Of a stretch of DNA of 64,000 nucleotides, positions 45,242 through 54,706 are shown one piece after another. The position numbers were made by a program, and so were the translations under genes. Source of the DNA: Tropicibacter oceani (GTDB taxonomy: Bacteria > Pseudomonadota > Alphaproteobacteria > Rhodobacterales > Rhodobacteraceae); assembly GCF_029958925.1 (NCBI RefSeq), contig NZ_CP124616.1, positions 1,612,001 through 1,676,000 on the forward strand, given 5' to 3'. The notes beneath the pieces are model-generated. The model was given only the letters and a program-made list of their open reading frames with translations. It was not told the origin of the DNA and did not search any database. Numbering within the stretch: position 1 is the first letter of the stretch; each line of letters starts with the position of its first letter.

Positions 45242-45904
45242 GTGCAGGATATCCGTGTGAAGATTTGCGGGCTGACCTGCGCCGCCGATGTCGAGGTCGT
45301 GGCTGCGGCGGGCGCCGCCTATGGTGGTTTCGTGTTTTTCCCCAAAAGCCCGCGGAACGTGACGCCTGCGGTGGCGCGTGAGTTGGCGGTGCTGGCGCCT
45401 GTGGGGCTGGCCAAGGTGGCGCTGGTGGTGGATGCGTCGGATGCGCTTTTGGACGAGATCACCGCGCAGGTGCCTTTGGACATGTTGCAGTTGCACGGCA
45501 AGGAAAGCCCCGAGCGGGTGGCCGAGATCCGCACGCGCTATGGTCTGCCGGTGATGAAGGCGGTGGGTGTGGCGGACGAAGAGGATCTGCCGATGCTGGG
45601 CGTCTATGCACAGGTGGCCGACCAGTTGTTGATCGATGCCAAGCCGCCGCGCAATGCCGATTTGCCGGGGGGCAACGGGTTGGCCTTTGACTGGCGATTG
45701 GTGGCGGGCAAGCGTTGGGCCAAGCCCTGGATGCTGGCCGGGGGCCTGACCCCTGACAATGTGGCTACGGCGATTGCCATGACCGGGGCGCGTCAGGTTG
45801 ACGTGTCCTCGGGGGTGGAAAGCGCGCCGGGGGTGAAGGACGCCGCCAGGATCGCCGCATTCGTGACAGCGGCCAAGGGCGCGCGGGTCGTGCCCAAGCT
45901 TTAG
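45242..45904 (+). CDS. trpF: Phosphoribosylanthranilate isomerase
   Basis: Amadori rearrangement in tryptophan synthesis. The catalytic Cys is in VKICGLT and the Asp in LLIDAKPP, with the phosphate loop [10 protein letters not shown] and the C-terminal VDVSSGVES. Product 220 residues, GTG start at 45242. trpB, which commonly follows, is absent here; the convergent arsC-like gene overlaps the last four bases. Confidence 0.94.
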   Translation: MQDIRVKICGLTCAADVEVVAAAGAAYGGFVFFPKSPRNVTPAVARELAVLAPVGLAKVALVVDASDALLDEITAQVPLDMLQLHGKESPERVAEIRTRYGLPVMKAVGVADEEDLPMLGVYAQVADQLLIDAKPPRNADLPGGNGLAFDWRLVAGKRWAKPWMLAGGLTPDNVATAIAMTGARQVDVSSGVESAPGVKDAARIAAFVTAAKGARVVPKL

Positions 45905-46239
45905 AGCAGGTCCAGCACCCGTTCCGGTGGGCGTCCGATCACCGCCTTGCCCCCGGTAAAGGCGATGGGGCGTTCGATCAGTTTCGGGGTTTGTGCCATG
46001 GCGCGCAGCAGCGTGGCATCGTCGTCGGTTTTCGACAGGCCCATGGCTTTGAAATCCGGTTCTTGCGGGCGCATCATGGCGATTGCGGACAGGCCCAGCG
46101 CCCTTTGCGCGGCCTTGAGGTCGTCCAGCGACGGGGCATCGTCAAGATACTTGCGGATCTCGACCGTGACACCTTGTTCCTGCAACAGGGCAAGTGCGGC
46201 CCGTGATTTCGAACAGCGGGGATTGTGCCACAGGATCAT
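45901..46239 (-). CDS. arsC: ArsC-family protein (glutaredoxin-dependent arsenate reductase type)
   Basis: A 112-residue thioredoxin-fold protein. The catalytic Cys is in [12 protein letters not shown], the Arg motif in [19 protein letters not shown]. It probably reduces arsenate to arsenite with glutathione and glutaredoxin; YfgD-like members of the same family have other uses. No arsenite exporter or arsR is adjacent, so arsenic resistance is not assured. Its start overlaps the pyrD stop. Confidence 0.82.
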   Translation of the reverse strand: MILWHNPRCSKSRAALALLQEQGVTVEIRKYLDDAPSLDDLKAAQRALGLSAIAMMRPQEPDFKAMGLSKTDDDATLLRAMAQTPKLIERPIAFTGGKAVIGRPPERVLDLL

Positions 46240-47294
46240 GTCCAGTCCTTTCGTCCGGTGCCGACGGCCTGCGCCACATTGGCAAAGCCGTCGCGGGCCA
46301 GCAGGGCGTCAAGACCGGTGGCGATGTCCTGCACAAGGCTGAGGCCGCCATAGACCAGCGCCGTATAGAGCTGCACGGCCGAGGCTCCGGCGCGGATCTT
46401 GTCGTAGGCTTGCTGGGCCGAGCCGACGCCGCCAACGCCGATCAGGGGCAGGGCGCCATCGGTCAACTGTGACAGGCGAGCGAGCGTACGGGTGGATTTT
46501 TCGAACAGGGGCTGGCCCGACAGGCCACCCATTTCGCCCGCATGACGGGATGTCAGTCCGTCGCGCGACAGGGTGGTGTTGGTGGCGATCACGCCCGCAA
46601 CGCCCGAGGACAGGGCGACCTCGGCCACGTCGGCAAGGCCCTGTTCGTCCAGATCGGGGGCGATTTTCAGGAAAACGGGGACGGGGCGGGCCAGCGCGGC
46701 GCGCGCCTGCATGACGCCGGCAAGCAGGGCGGAAAGCGCCTCTTTCCCTTGCAGATCCCGCAGGCGTTCGGTGTTGGGCGAACTCACATTGACCGTGGCG
46801 AAATCGATATGCGCGCCGCAATGGGTCAGCACGCGGGCAAAATCGGCGGCGCGGTCATCGCTGTCCTTGTTGGCGCCCAGGTTAAGGCCCAGGACCATGC
46901 CGCGCGGGCGCTGCGCCAGACGCGCGCCGATGGCCTGCATGCCGTCGTTGTTGAAACCAAAGCGGTTGATCGCCGCCTGATCTTCGCGCAGCCGGAACAG
47001 GCGCGGTTTGGGGTTGCCGGGTTGCGGGCGCGGCGTTGCGGCGCCAACCTCGACAAAGCCGAAACCGGCGCGGGACAGGCCTGCCAGCGCCGTGGCGTTC
47101 TTGTCGAACCCGGCGGCAAGGCCGATAGGGTTGGGCAGGTCCAGCCCGGCAACCGAGCAGCGGAGCCGGTCAGAGGTAACGACACCCGGCGCCGGGGCCA
47201 GCCCGGCACGCAGGGCGGTCAGGGCCAGCCCATGGGCGCGCTCGGGGTCGCAGCCGCGCAGCAGCTTCAGCCCCGCCTGTTCGATCAGTCTCAT
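46236..47294 (-). CDS. pyrD: Dihydroorotate dehydrogenase (quinone), class 2
   Basis: Oxidises dihydroorotate to orotate, passing electrons to quinone at the membrane. The product has 352 residues, with N-terminal amphipathic helices ([12 protein letters not shown]) typical of class 2, FMN-binding [13 protein letters not shown] and [13 protein letters not shown], and phosphate loop [21 protein letters not shown]. The ATG at 47294 overlaps the DUF952 stop. In frame with an upstream open frame that lies inside DUF952 and is spurious. Confidence 0.95.
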   Translation of the reverse strand: MRLIEQAGLKLLRGCDPERAHGLALTALRAGLAPAPGVVTSDRLRCSVAGLDLPNPIGLAAGFDKNATALAGLSRAGFGFVEVGAATPRPQPGNPKPRLFRLREDQAAINRFGFNNDGMQAIGARLAQRPRGMVLGLNLGANKDSDDRAADFARVLTHCGAHIDFATVNVSSPNTERLRDLQGKEALSALLAGVMQARAALARPVPVFLKIAPDLDEQGLADVAEVALSSGVAGVIATNTTLSRDGLTSRHAGEMGGLSGQPLFEKSTRTLARLSQLTDGALPLIGVGGVGSAQQAYDKIRAGASAVQLYTALVYGGLSLVQDIATGLDALLARDGFANVAQAVGTGRKDWT

Positions 47295-47629
47295 GCAAAG
47301 CCTTCCGGGAAGTCGTGGCCACCGGGGCCCAGCGGCAGGGGCCGCGACCAGACCACCTGCGCATACCGCAAGGGGGCGTAGAGGTGCGGGAACAACTGGC
47401 CGCCGCGCGACGGCTCCCACGTGATGTCATCGCCCAGCGTGTCGGTGTCAAAGGCCAGCAGCTGCAGCCCCTCGACCCCGGCGAAATGCTTGGCCGCGGT
47501 TTCGCGCGCCTGCTGGTCGGTGGAAAAATGCACATAGCCATCGGCGATGTCGATTGGCGCTCCGGCGGTTTCCCCGCGGGATTGCAAAGCCGCCCATTCC
47601 TCGGCGCGAAGGATCTTGTAAATCAGCAT
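47291..47629 (-). CDS. DUF952 family protein
   Basis: A 112-residue soluble protein of the DUF952 family: starts [15 protein letters not shown], has [16 protein letters not shown] in the middle and ends [20 protein letters not shown]. The family has a double-psi-like or glutathione-transferase-like fold of unknown function. It overlaps pyrD by four bases and is 31 bases from the next gene. Function not known. Confidence 0.85.
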   Translation of the reverse strand: MLIYKILRAEEWAALQSRGETAGAPIDIADGYVHFSTDQQARETAAKHFAGVEGLQLLAFDTDTLGDDITWEPSRGGQLFPHLYAPLRYAQVVWSRPLPLGPGGHDFPEGFA

Positions 47630-47660
47630 GGCTGCTTGTTGCCTTGACGCGGGGCAGGGG

Positions 47661-48377
47661 TCAAGCGTCCGCGCGCAGACGGGCCAGTGTTGCGTCGAAA
47701 TCCGCGCCTTTTGCGGTGGCCTCGATCAACCGGTGCAGGCCTTCGGCGCCGATCTCGCCTGCGATCGCCTCGACCATGCGGCCGGCGGCGCCATAGACTG
47801 CGGGCCAGCTGTCCTTGGTCACTACGCTCTTCCAGTCGCGCAGGCTGCGCGCCTGGGTGATCCATTCGGCATCGCGCGCCAGATCGGGGCGCAGATAGCG
47901 CGGGTCGGGCGACAGCCACACGGCAAGGCCTTCGTCGAACCAGCGCGGCATCCGGCTTTGGAGCCGCCCGGACAGGCCGACCCGGCGGTGCAGGCCGACA
48001 TGCGCAAGCTCATGCCCGATCACGGCCGGGGTGATGCCGGCAGGTCCGATGATGACCAACCGGTCGCCATAGGCCAGTCCCAGGACGCCGATGCGCATGC
48101 GGTCGGCGCAGGGCTGGGCGGTGCACAGGATCATGCGGCCCGGCATGACGTCGCCGTGAAATGGCTCGATCCGGGCGCGGGCCTCGGCCAGGGCCATTCG
48201 CTGGGCCTCGGCGCTGCCCGGGGCGTCGCTGTAGACACCCGGGGCGATGCGCTGCAACCCGTTCAGTCCGGGCGCAAGCGCGTGCTGCGGCCCGGGCAGG
48301 GCGCAGGCCGCAGCCAGCGACAGGACAACAAGGGCGGCAAGGCCGCGCCGCAGGGGGCGCCAGGGAAACCGGGGCAT
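47661..48377 (-). CDS. Lipoprotein with gluzincin-type metallopeptidase motif
   Basis: A 238-residue probable lipoprotein: basic start, hydrophobic stretch and LAAAC lipobox. VIGHELAHVGLHRR contains HExxH, the zinc-binding motif of gluzincin peptidases, with a downstream PRWFDEGLAVW that can supply the third ligand Glu. An M48- or M61-like role in periplasmic proteolysis is plausible but not assured. Located upstream of DUF952, with 31 bases between. Family unnamed. Confidence 0.75.
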   Translation of the reverse strand: MPRFPWRPLRRGLAALVVLSLAAACALPGPQHALAPGLNGLQRIAPGVYSDAPGSAEAQRMALAEARARIEPFHGDVMPGRMILCTAQPCADRMRIGVLGLAYGDRLVIIGPAGITPAVIGHELAHVGLHRRVGLSGRLQSRMPRWFDEGLAVWLSPDPRYLRPDLARDAEWITQARSLRDWKSVVTKDSWPAVYGAAGRMVEAIAGEIGAEGLHRLIEATAKGADFDATLARLRADA

Positions 48378-48526
48378 CCTGTCGATATGGGGGCGGGCGT
48401 TTTTCGTGCAAGGGGGTCATGCGCCTGTCACATGACGCGGGGATAGTGCGTTTCAGCCTTTGACTCTCGCCCCATGGTGGAGTCACCCTGTGCCCATAGA
48501 AGAAAATACCGACAGAGAGGTTCACC

Positions 48527-50089
48527 ATGTCTTATCGTCTGATGACCGGCGCTGCCGCCCTTGCCCTGATGGCCGGGCAGGCCTACGCCGACTATTCCCT
48601 GACCATCCTGCACACCAACGATTTCCACGCCCGGTTCGAACCGATCAGCAAATACGATTCGGGTTGTTCGGCCGAGGACAACACCGAGGGCAAATGCTTT
48701 GGCGGCTCGGCCCGCCTGCAGACCGCCATTTCCGAGGCCAAGGCCCGCACCAACAACCACATCCTTGTGGATGGCGGCGACCAGTTCCAGGGCACGCTGT
48801 TCTATACCTATTACAAGGGCAAGCTGGCCGCCGAGATGATGAACCAGATGGGCTATGACGCGATGACCGTGGGCAACCACGAATTCGACGATGGCCCCGA
48901 GGTGCTGCGCGGTTTCATCGACGCGGTGGAATTCCCGGTGCTGATGTCCAACGCCGATGTCTCGGGCGAAGAGCTGTTGGCCGATGTGCTGATGAAATCG
49001 ACGGTGATCGAGCGCGGCGGCGAAAAGCTGGGCCTGATCGGCCTGACCCCGCAGGACACCGATGAATTGGCCAGCCCCGGCAAGAACATCATCTTTACCG
49101 ATCCCTCCGAGGCGGTGCAGGGCGAGGTCGACAAGCTGACCGAAATGGGCGTGAACAAGATCATCGTGCTGTCGCACTCGGGTCTGAACGTCGACACCCG
49201 CGTGGCTGAAAACACCACTGGCGTGGATGTCATCGTCGGCGGTCACGACAACTCGCTTTTGTCCAACACCATCGAAGGCGCCAAGGGCCCGTACCCGATC
49301 ATGATCGGCGATACCGCCATCGTGCAGGCCTATGCCTATGGCAAGTTCCTGGGCGAGCTGAACGTGACCTTTGACGACAACGGCGTGATCACCGAAGCCA
49401 AGGGCGAACCGATCCTGCTGGACGGGTCGGTCGTCGAGGAAGAGGCCACCAAGGCCCGCATCGCCGAGGCCGCCGTGCCGCTGGAGGAAATCCGCAACAA
49501 GGTCGTGGCCGAGGCCGCCGAAGCCATCGAAGGCAACCGCGACGTCTGCCGCGCCATGGAATGTTCGATGGGCAACCTTGTGGCCGACGCCATGCTTGAC
49601 CGGGTCAAGGATCAGGGCATCGAAATCGCCATTGCCAACTCGGGCGGGCTACGTGCCTCGATCGACGCGGGCGAGGTGACCATGGGCGAAGTGCTGACGG
49701 TGCTGCCCTTCCAGAACACGCTGTCGACCTTTCAGGTCACTGGCGCGGTCGTGGTCGAAGCGCTGGAAAACGGCGTGAGCCAGGTCGAAGAGGGCGCAGG
49801 CCGCTTCCCGCAAGTCGCGGGCATGACCTTTGCCTTTGACCCCAAGGCCGAGGCCGGCAGCCGGGTGTCGGACGTGATGGTGGGCGGTGCCCCCATCGAA
49901 ATGGACAAGCTGTACGGCGTTGTGTCGAACAACTATGTCCGCAACGGCGGCGACGGGTTCAAGATGTTCGTCGATGCGCAGAACGCCTATGACTTTGGTC
50001 CCGATCTGGCCGACGTCACGGCGGAATACATCGCCAAGAACGCGCCCTATGCGCCCTATACCGATGGCCGCATCAAGATCGCTGAATAA
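48527..50089 (+). CDS. 5'-nucleotidase/UshA-family exported hydrolase
   Basis: A 520-residue protein with a signal peptide ending AYADYS. The metallophosphatase domain (residues about 22-300) has the metal ligands in TILHTNDFHAR, VDGGDQFQGT, TVGNHEFDDG and VGGHDNSL. The C-terminal domain has the nucleotide-binding SGGLRASIDAGEV and NNYVRNGGDGF. It hydrolyses periplasmic nucleotides to nucleosides, freeing phosphate and base. It is monocistronic, with a strong terminator after the stop. Confidence 0.92.
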   Translation: MSYRLMTGAAALALMAGQAYADYSLTILHTNDFHARFEPISKYDSGCSAEDNTEGKCFGGSARLQTAISEAKARTNNHILVDGGDQFQGTLFYTYYKGKLAAEMMNQMGYDAMTVGNHEFDDGPEVLRGFIDAVEFPVLMSNADVSGEELLADVLMKSTVIERGGEKLGLIGLTPQDTDELASPGKNIIFTDPSEAVQGEVDKLTEMGVNKIIVLSHSGLNVDTRVAENTTGVDVIVGGHDNSLLSNTIEGAKGPYPIMIGDTAIVQAYAYGKFLGELNVTFDDNGVITEAKGEPILLDGSVVEEEATKARIAEAAVPLEEIRNKVVAEAAEAIEGNRDVCRAMECSMGNLVADAMLDRVKDQGIEIAIANSGGLRASIDAGEVTMGEVLTVLPFQNTLSTFQVTGAVVVEALENGVSQVEEGAGRFPQVAGMTFAFDPKAEAGSRVSDVMVGGAPIEMDKLYGVVSNNYVRNGGDGFKMFVDAQNAYDFGPDLADVTAEYIAKNAPYAPYTDGRIKIAE

Positions 50090-50107
50090 TCCGGTCTGAC
50101 GGATTTG

Positions 50108-50141
50108 GCGGCGCCGGGAGCTTTCCGGCGCCGCTTTTTTT
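50108..50141 (+). terminator. Terminator after the 5'-nucleotidase
   Basis: GCGGCGCCGG and CCGGCGCCGC pair around a 7-base loop, followed by seven T ending at 50141. Confidence 0.9.
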
Positions 50142-50190
50142 GGCCTGTGCCCACTGGTTCAGGACGCGCCGCTCTGGCAGACTGGCGATC

Positions 50191-50493
50191 ATGGACCACC
50201 CGCTGATTGACCTTATCAACGCCAGGATTCAGGCCGCCGAGGCCGAGGGCGCCTTTGACAACCTGACCGGGGCGGGCAAACCGTTGCCGCCCTGCGACGA
50301 TCCGCAGAACGCCGTGCTCAATCGCATCCTCAAGGACAATGGCGCGGTGCCAGAGTTCGTTTCGCTGTCGCGCGAACTGGCCCGCCTGCGCGACCAATTG
50401 CGCGACACCACCGACCGCACCGATCGCCGCGCGCTGATCCGCGACATGTCCCTGCTCGAAGCCAGGATCGAGATCGCCCGCAAGCGCGGCTGA
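50191..50493 (+). CDS. DUF1992 (DnaJ-related) small protein
   Basis: A 100-residue protein: MDHPLIDLINARIQAAEAEGAFDNLTGAGKPLPP matches the start of DUF1992, sometimes called DnaJ homologue subfamily C member 28-like. A helical rest with SRELARLRDQLRDTTDR. Function unknown. The ATG at 50191 follows a terminator, so it has its own promoter. Confidence 0.82.
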   Translation: MDHPLIDLINARIQAAEAEGAFDNLTGAGKPLPPCDDPQNAVLNRILKDNGAVPEFVSLSRELARLRDQLRDTTDRTDRRALIRDMSLLEARIEIARKRG

Positions 50494-50565
50494 CCCGGCT
50501 CTGGCTTGGCCTTGGGCGCGCGCCGTGCCACTGTGCCGGTCAAAGCAGTTTGTGAAAGCCCCGGC

Positions 50566-51765
50566 ATGGTCTCGACCCGCGAGCAATATGAAACCTACCC
50601 CTATCCCGAACGCGATCCGGCGGACGAGGCCAAGCGCCTGATCACCGGCTCGCCCTCGCATCCTTTGGAAATCGACCATCACCTGTTTGGCGGTGCGCGC
50701 GACTGGTCGCAGCCCCTGCGCGCGCTGGTGGCGGGGGGCGGCACCGGCGACGGGTTGATCCAGCTGGCGCAGGTTCTGACCAATGCGGGCGCGCCCTTTG
50801 ACATCACCTATGTCGATCTGTCCACCGCTTCGCGCGCGGTGGCCGAGGCGCGGGCGCAGGCGCGCGGGCTGACGGGCATCCGGTTTCACACCGGGTCGTT
50901 GCTGGATGCGCCTGACTATGGCCAGTTCGATTATATCGACTGCTGCGGTGTGCTGCACCACCTGCCGCAACCCGAAGAGGGGTTCAAGGCCCTGCGCGCG
51001 GCGCTGGCGCCCGGTGGCGGGCTGGGCTTCATGGTTTATGCGCCTTATGGCCGGTCCGGGGTCTATCCGCTGCAAGAGGCCTTTGGCGCCTTGTTCGACG
51101 GGGTGGATGCCGAAACCCGGCTGCGTCAGGCCCGGGACATCGTCGCCGCCCTTCCAAAGGGCCATCCCTTTGCGACGAACCCTAACCTGGGCGATCACAC
51201 CCAAAGCGATGCGGGGTTTTACGACCTGCTGCTGCACGGGCAGGACCGGTCCTATGACATTCCGCAACTGCTGGACGTTCTGGACCAGACCGGTTGGCGT
51301 TTGCAGGGCTTTCCCACCCCCGCGCTGTACGATCTGTCGCGCATCGCCCCGCGCCCTGGCGGCTTGAGCGACGCCAAGGCCATGGAAGTGGCCGAAAAGC
51401 TGCACGGCACGCTCAAGATGCACATCGCCTATGCGGTGCCGGCCGGGGACACCCGCAAGCCCGCCAAGGGCAGCAACCGGCAGTTGGTTCCGCATCTGCG
51501 CGGCGTGCAGCCAAGGGCGCTGGCGCAGGCCGTGGCGCAGGGCAAACCGATCCCCGTTACGCTGCCCGAACTTCGCACCACGCTGCGCCTGCCGCGCGAG
51601 GCCGCCGCGCTGATCGCCGGGATCGACGGCAAACGCACGCTGGCGCAGATCGCCCAGGGCGCGCGGCTGGACCCGCTGGCCTTTGGCGCACAGTGGAGCA
51701 AGCTGGAGCGCGATTTGGTCGACTGGGGGCTGCTGCTGTATTCCAACCTCGGGCGCAAGGGCTAG
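50566..51765 (+). CDS. SAM-dependent methyltransferase with C-terminal winged-helix-like domain
   Basis: A 399-residue protein. Residues about 60-180 are a class I methyltransferase: LVAGGGTGDGLIQLA is the SAM glycine motif, SLLDAPDYGQFDYIDCCGVLHHLPQ motif II-III. N-terminus EQYETYPYPERDP is typical of a family that methylates unknown small targets. The last 75 residues (ALIAGIDGKRTLAQIAQGARLDPLAF) look like a PqqD-type or winged-helix recognition domain. Start at 50566. Ends four bases before the SRAP gene, so probably one operon. Confidence 0.82.
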   Translation: MVSTREQYETYPYPERDPADEAKRLITGSPSHPLEIDHHLFGGARDWSQPLRALVAGGGTGDGLIQLAQVLTNAGAPFDITYVDLSTASRAVAEARAQARGLTGIRFHTGSLLDAPDYGQFDYIDCCGVLHHLPQPEEGFKALRAALAPGGGLGFMVYAPYGRSGVYPLQEAFGALFDGVDAETRLRQARDIVAALPKGHPFATNPNLGDHTQSDAGFYDLLLHGQDRSYDIPQLLDVLDQTGWRLQGFPTPALYDLSRIAPRPGGLSDAKAMEVAEKLHGTLKMHIAYAVPAGDTRKPAKGSNRQLVPHLRGVQPRALAQAVAQGKPIPVTLPELRTTLRLPREAAALIAGIDGKRTLAQIAQGARLDPLAFGAQWSKLERDLVDWGLLLYSNLGRKG

Positions 51766-51769
51766 GCGC

Positions 51770-52435
51770 ATGTGCGGACGCTTTGCCATCACCCTGCCGC
51801 CTGACGCCATGGCACAATTGTTCAGCGCGGTGCCTGCCAACGATCTGCCGCCGGTGCCCAACTACAACGTCTGCCCGACCAACCAGGTCCACGTGGTGCG
51901 CAGCGAAGAGGGGCAAAGGCGGCTGGGGGCGATGCGTTGGGGGTTCTTGCCGCATTGGTACAAGGCGACCAACGGTGGCCCGCTGCTGATCAACGCCCGT
52001 GCCGAAACCATCGCCGAAAAACCGGCGTTCAAGGCCGCCTGCCGCGAAAGGCGCTGCCTGATCCCGGTCACGGGGTTCTACGAATGGACCAAGGACGAGG
52101 CGGGCAACCGCCTGCCGTGGTACATCCACGCGGCGGATGGCGGCCCGCTGGTTTTTGCCGGGGTCTGGCAGGACTGGGCGCAGGGCGAGGAGCGCCATCG
52201 CACCTGCGCCATCGTCACCACCGGGGCAAATGACCAGATTTCAAAGATCCACCACCGCATGCCGGTGATCCTGGACAAGAATGATTGGGGAAAATGGCTG
52301 GGCGAAGAAGGGCACGGCGCGGCCACCTTGATGCACGCCCCGCCCGAAGCGGTGCTGGCGCTGCACCGGGTCGGGACCGAGGTGAATTCCAACCGCGCCA
52401 GCGGTGCGCAGCTGATCGACCCCATCGCGCCCTAG
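51770..52435 (+). CDS. yedK: SOS response-associated peptidase (YedK/HMCES, SRAP)
   Basis: A 221-residue member of the SRAP family, which forms a thiazolidine crosslink with abasic sites in single-stranded DNA. The catalytic Cys2 immediately follows the initiator (MCGRFAI), the Asn/Pro-Thr motif is YNVCPTNQVHVV, the Glu is in GFYEWTK and the His in IHHRMPVIL. Length typical. Four bases after the methyltransferase. Confidence 0.93.
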   Translation: MCGRFAITLPPDAMAQLFSAVPANDLPPVPNYNVCPTNQVHVVRSEEGQRRLGAMRWGFLPHWYKATNGGPLLINARAETIAEKPAFKAACRERRCLIPVTGFYEWTKDEAGNRLPWYIHAADGGPLVFAGVWQDWAQGEERHRTCAIVTTGANDQISKIHHRMPVILDKNDWGKWLGEEGHGAATLMHAPPEAVLALHRVGTEVNSNRASGAQLIDPIAP

Positions 52436-52497
52436 CGCCGCGCATGGGCCAATCCGGCGCAGATCGCATTGCACGGGCAGATGGGCAAACCAGTTGC

Positions 52498-52526
52498 TTG
52501 ACGTCGCCGCCGGGCTGTCATAATTC
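52498..52526 (+). promoter_or_regulatory. Promoter of tRNA-Gly
   Basis: TTGACG at 52498-52503 and TAATTC at 52521-52526 are 17 bases apart (CATAAT at 52519 is an alternative -10). The start near 52533 is four bases before the tRNA. Confidence 0.55.
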
Positions 52527-52536
52527 ATGACGCGTC

Positions 52537-52610
52537 GCGGGCGTTGTGTAATGGTAAGACCCTTGCCTTCCAAGCAAGAGACGCGGGTTCGATTCCCGCC
52601 GCCCGCTCCA
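52537..52610 (+). tRNA. tRNA-Gly (UCC anticodon)
   Basis: Acceptor GCGGGCG (52537-52543) pairs with CGCCCGC, discriminator T then encoded CCA at 52608-52610. Anticodon stem CTTGC/GCAAG encloses CTTCCAA, anticodon TCC. T arm GGTTCGATTCC. 74 bases in all. Confidence 0.95.
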
Positions 52611-52705
52611 AAAACCCCCCTTTGCATCCCCCTTGCGGCAATTCCGGCGCTTGACCCGCGCGTCTGGCATGGCAAAAGGCCCTGTGAAAGATCCAAGGAG
52701 ACGGC

Positions 52706-54508
52706 ATGGCCCGCGGTACAAGCAAGCAGACGAATGGCGAAGAAGAGCGTGAAAAGTCGCGCAAGCTGGGATCGCTTTCGGCGCTGTGGCCTTTTCTGAC
52801 GCCCTACAAGGGCTTGATGATCGCATCGGTGCTGGCGCTGATGGCCACGGCGGCGATTTCGCTGACCCTGCCGATGGCGGTGCGCCGCGTGGTCGACAAC
52901 TTCAACGTCGAGGACGGCGCCCTGCTGGACCGCTATTTCGCCGCCGCGCTGGGCTTTGCCGGCCTTCTCGCGCTGGGGACGGCGCTGCGCTATGCGCTGG
53001 TGACGCGGCTGGGCGAACGGGTGGTGGCCGATATCCGCATGGCCGTGTTTGACCGGGCCATCGCGCTGTCGCCAGCCTTTTACGAAAAGATCATGACCGG
53101 AGAGGTGCTGAGCCGCATCACCACCGACACGACGCTGATCCAATCGGTCATCGGCTCGTCGATCTCGATCGCGCTGCGCAACATCCTGTTGTTCTTTGGC
53201 GGCCTGCTGCTGATGTCGCTGACCTCGGCCAAGCTGACGGGGCTTGTGCTGCTGCTGGTGCCGATCGTCGTGGTGCCGATCCTGACGCTGGGCCGCCGCC
53301 TGCGCAAGTTGAGCCGCGAGAACCAGGACTGGATCGCGGTATCGTCGGGCAATGCGTCCGAGGCGCTGAGCAGCGTGCAGACCGTGCAGGCCTATACCCA
53401 CGAATCCCTGTCGCGCGAAGCCTTTGCGGATGTGACCGAGAAAAGCTTTGACGCGGCGCGCCGCCGGATCTGGACGCGGGCGCTGATGACGGCAATCGTG
53501 ATCTTCCTTGTCTTTACCGGGATCGTCGGCGTGCTTTGGGTTGGCGCCTGGGACGTGCGGGCCGATCAGATGACGCCCGGCGCGCTGATCCAGTTCGTGG
53601 TCTATTCGGTCATGGTGGCGGGGGCCGTGGGGGCGCTGTCCGAAGTCTTTGGCGAGCTTCAGCGCGCCGCCGGCGCGACCGAGCGGCTGGTCGAGTTGCT
53701 GGAAGCCACCGACACGGTCAAGGACCCGGCCCGGCCTGCTGCGCTGCCTGAACCGGTGCGTGGCGAAATCGTCTTTGACGCGGTGTCGTTCAACTATCCG
53801 GCGCGCCCGGAGATTCCGGCGCTGGACCATGTCGACCTGACCATCGCGCCGGGCGAAACCGTGGCGCTGGTCGGCCCGTCGGGGGCGGGCAAGACGACAA
53901 TCATCCAGCTGATCCAGCGGTTCTATGACCCGATCAGCGGGGCCGTGCGCCTGGATGGCGTGGCGTTGCCGGACATGACCCGCGCCGATTTCCGCCGTCA
54001 TATCGCGCTGGTGCCGCAGGACCCGGTGATCTTTGCCGCCTCGGCCAAGGACAACATCCGGTTCGGGCGTCCCGACGCCAGCGACGCCGAGATCGAGGCC
54101 GCCGCCCGTGCCGCCGCCGCGCATGATTTCCTGAATGCGCTGCCCGAAGGCTATGACACCTGGCTGGGGGAACGCGGCGTGATGCTGTCGGGCGGACAAA
54201 AACAGCGCGTGGCGATTGCCCGCGCCATCCTGCGCGACGCGCCGGTGCTGCTGCTGGACGAGGCGACCAGCGCGCTGGACGCCGAAAGCGAACGGGCTGT
54301 GCAGGCGGCCGTCGACAAGCTGGCCGAAGGGCGCACGACCATCATCGTGGCGCACCGCCTGGCCACCGTGAAAAAGGCCGATCGCATCATCGTCATGGAA
54401 CACGGGCGCATTGTCGCGACAGGCGGGCACGATGCTTTGGTGGCCGAAGGCGGGCTTTATGCCCGGCTGGCGCGGCTTCAGTTCACCGATGGGGTCGCGG
54501 CCGAGTGA
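52706..54508 (+). CDS. ABC exporter, fused permease and ATPase
   Basis: A 600-residue half-transporter of the MsbA/ABCB type. The N-terminal half has six hydrophobic segments (about residues 35-320); the ATPase follows: Walker A GPSGAGKT, signature LSGGQKQR, Walker B VLLLDEATSALD, H-loop IVAHRLATV. It would act as a homodimer. Substrate unknown: lipid, peptide or drug. Near the ATPase end no partner protein is encoded. A dispersed element follows at 54546. Confidence 0.93.
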   Translation: MARGTSKQTNGEEEREKSRKLGSLSALWPFLTPYKGLMIASVLALMATAAISLTLPMAVRRVVDNFNVEDGALLDRYFAAALGFAGLLALGTALRYALVTRLGERVVADIRMAVFDRAIALSPAFYEKIMTGEVLSRITTDTTLIQSVIGSSISIALRNILLFFGGLLLMSLTSAKLTGLVLLLVPIVVVPILTLGRRLRKLSRENQDWIAVSSGNASEALSSVQTVQAYTHESLSREAFADVTEKSFDAARRRIWTRALMTAIVIFLVFTGIVGVLWVGAWDVRADQMTPGALIQFVVYSVMVAGAVGALSEVFGELQRAAGATERLVELLEATDTVKDPARPAALPEPVRGEIVFDAVSFNYPARPEIPALDHVDLTIAPGETVALVGPSGAGKTTIIQLIQRFYDPISGAVRLDGVALPDMTRADFRRHIALVPQDPVIFAASAKDNIRFGRPDASDAEIEAAARAAAAHDFLNALPEGYDTWLGERGVMLSGGQKQRVAIARAILRDAPVLLLDEATSALDAESERAVQAAVDKLAEGRTTIIVAHRLATVKKADRIIVMEHGRIVATGGHDALVAEGGLYARLARLQFTDGVAAE

Positions 54509-54545
54509 CCGCTTGCCGGCCTTGCGCGCGCAGCCACCTGCGGGA

Positions 54546-54596
54546 GTGAGGGGCGCTGCCCCTCACGCTCCCCGGAGTATTTTGACCAAGAAGAAG
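54546..54596 (+). repeat. Dispersed GC-hairpin intergenic element, copy E
   Basis: Self-complementary GTGAGGGGCGCTGCCCCTCAC (54546-54566, read as two ten-base arms around C) then CCCCGGAG and TATTTTGACCAAGAAGAAG ending 54596. The 3' 25 bases are identical to copy D. Starts 38 bases after the ABC exporter stop, same orientation. Confidence 0.8.
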
Positions 54597-54706
54597 CAGG
54601 GACGCGGCGTCACGAAGAAGCTGCCGCAGCGTCCCTTCCTCTTGCGCGAATGCGTTTTCCTTTCCACAGTGCTGGCAATGAAAAAAAACAGGGAGGAGGG
54701 CCGACC

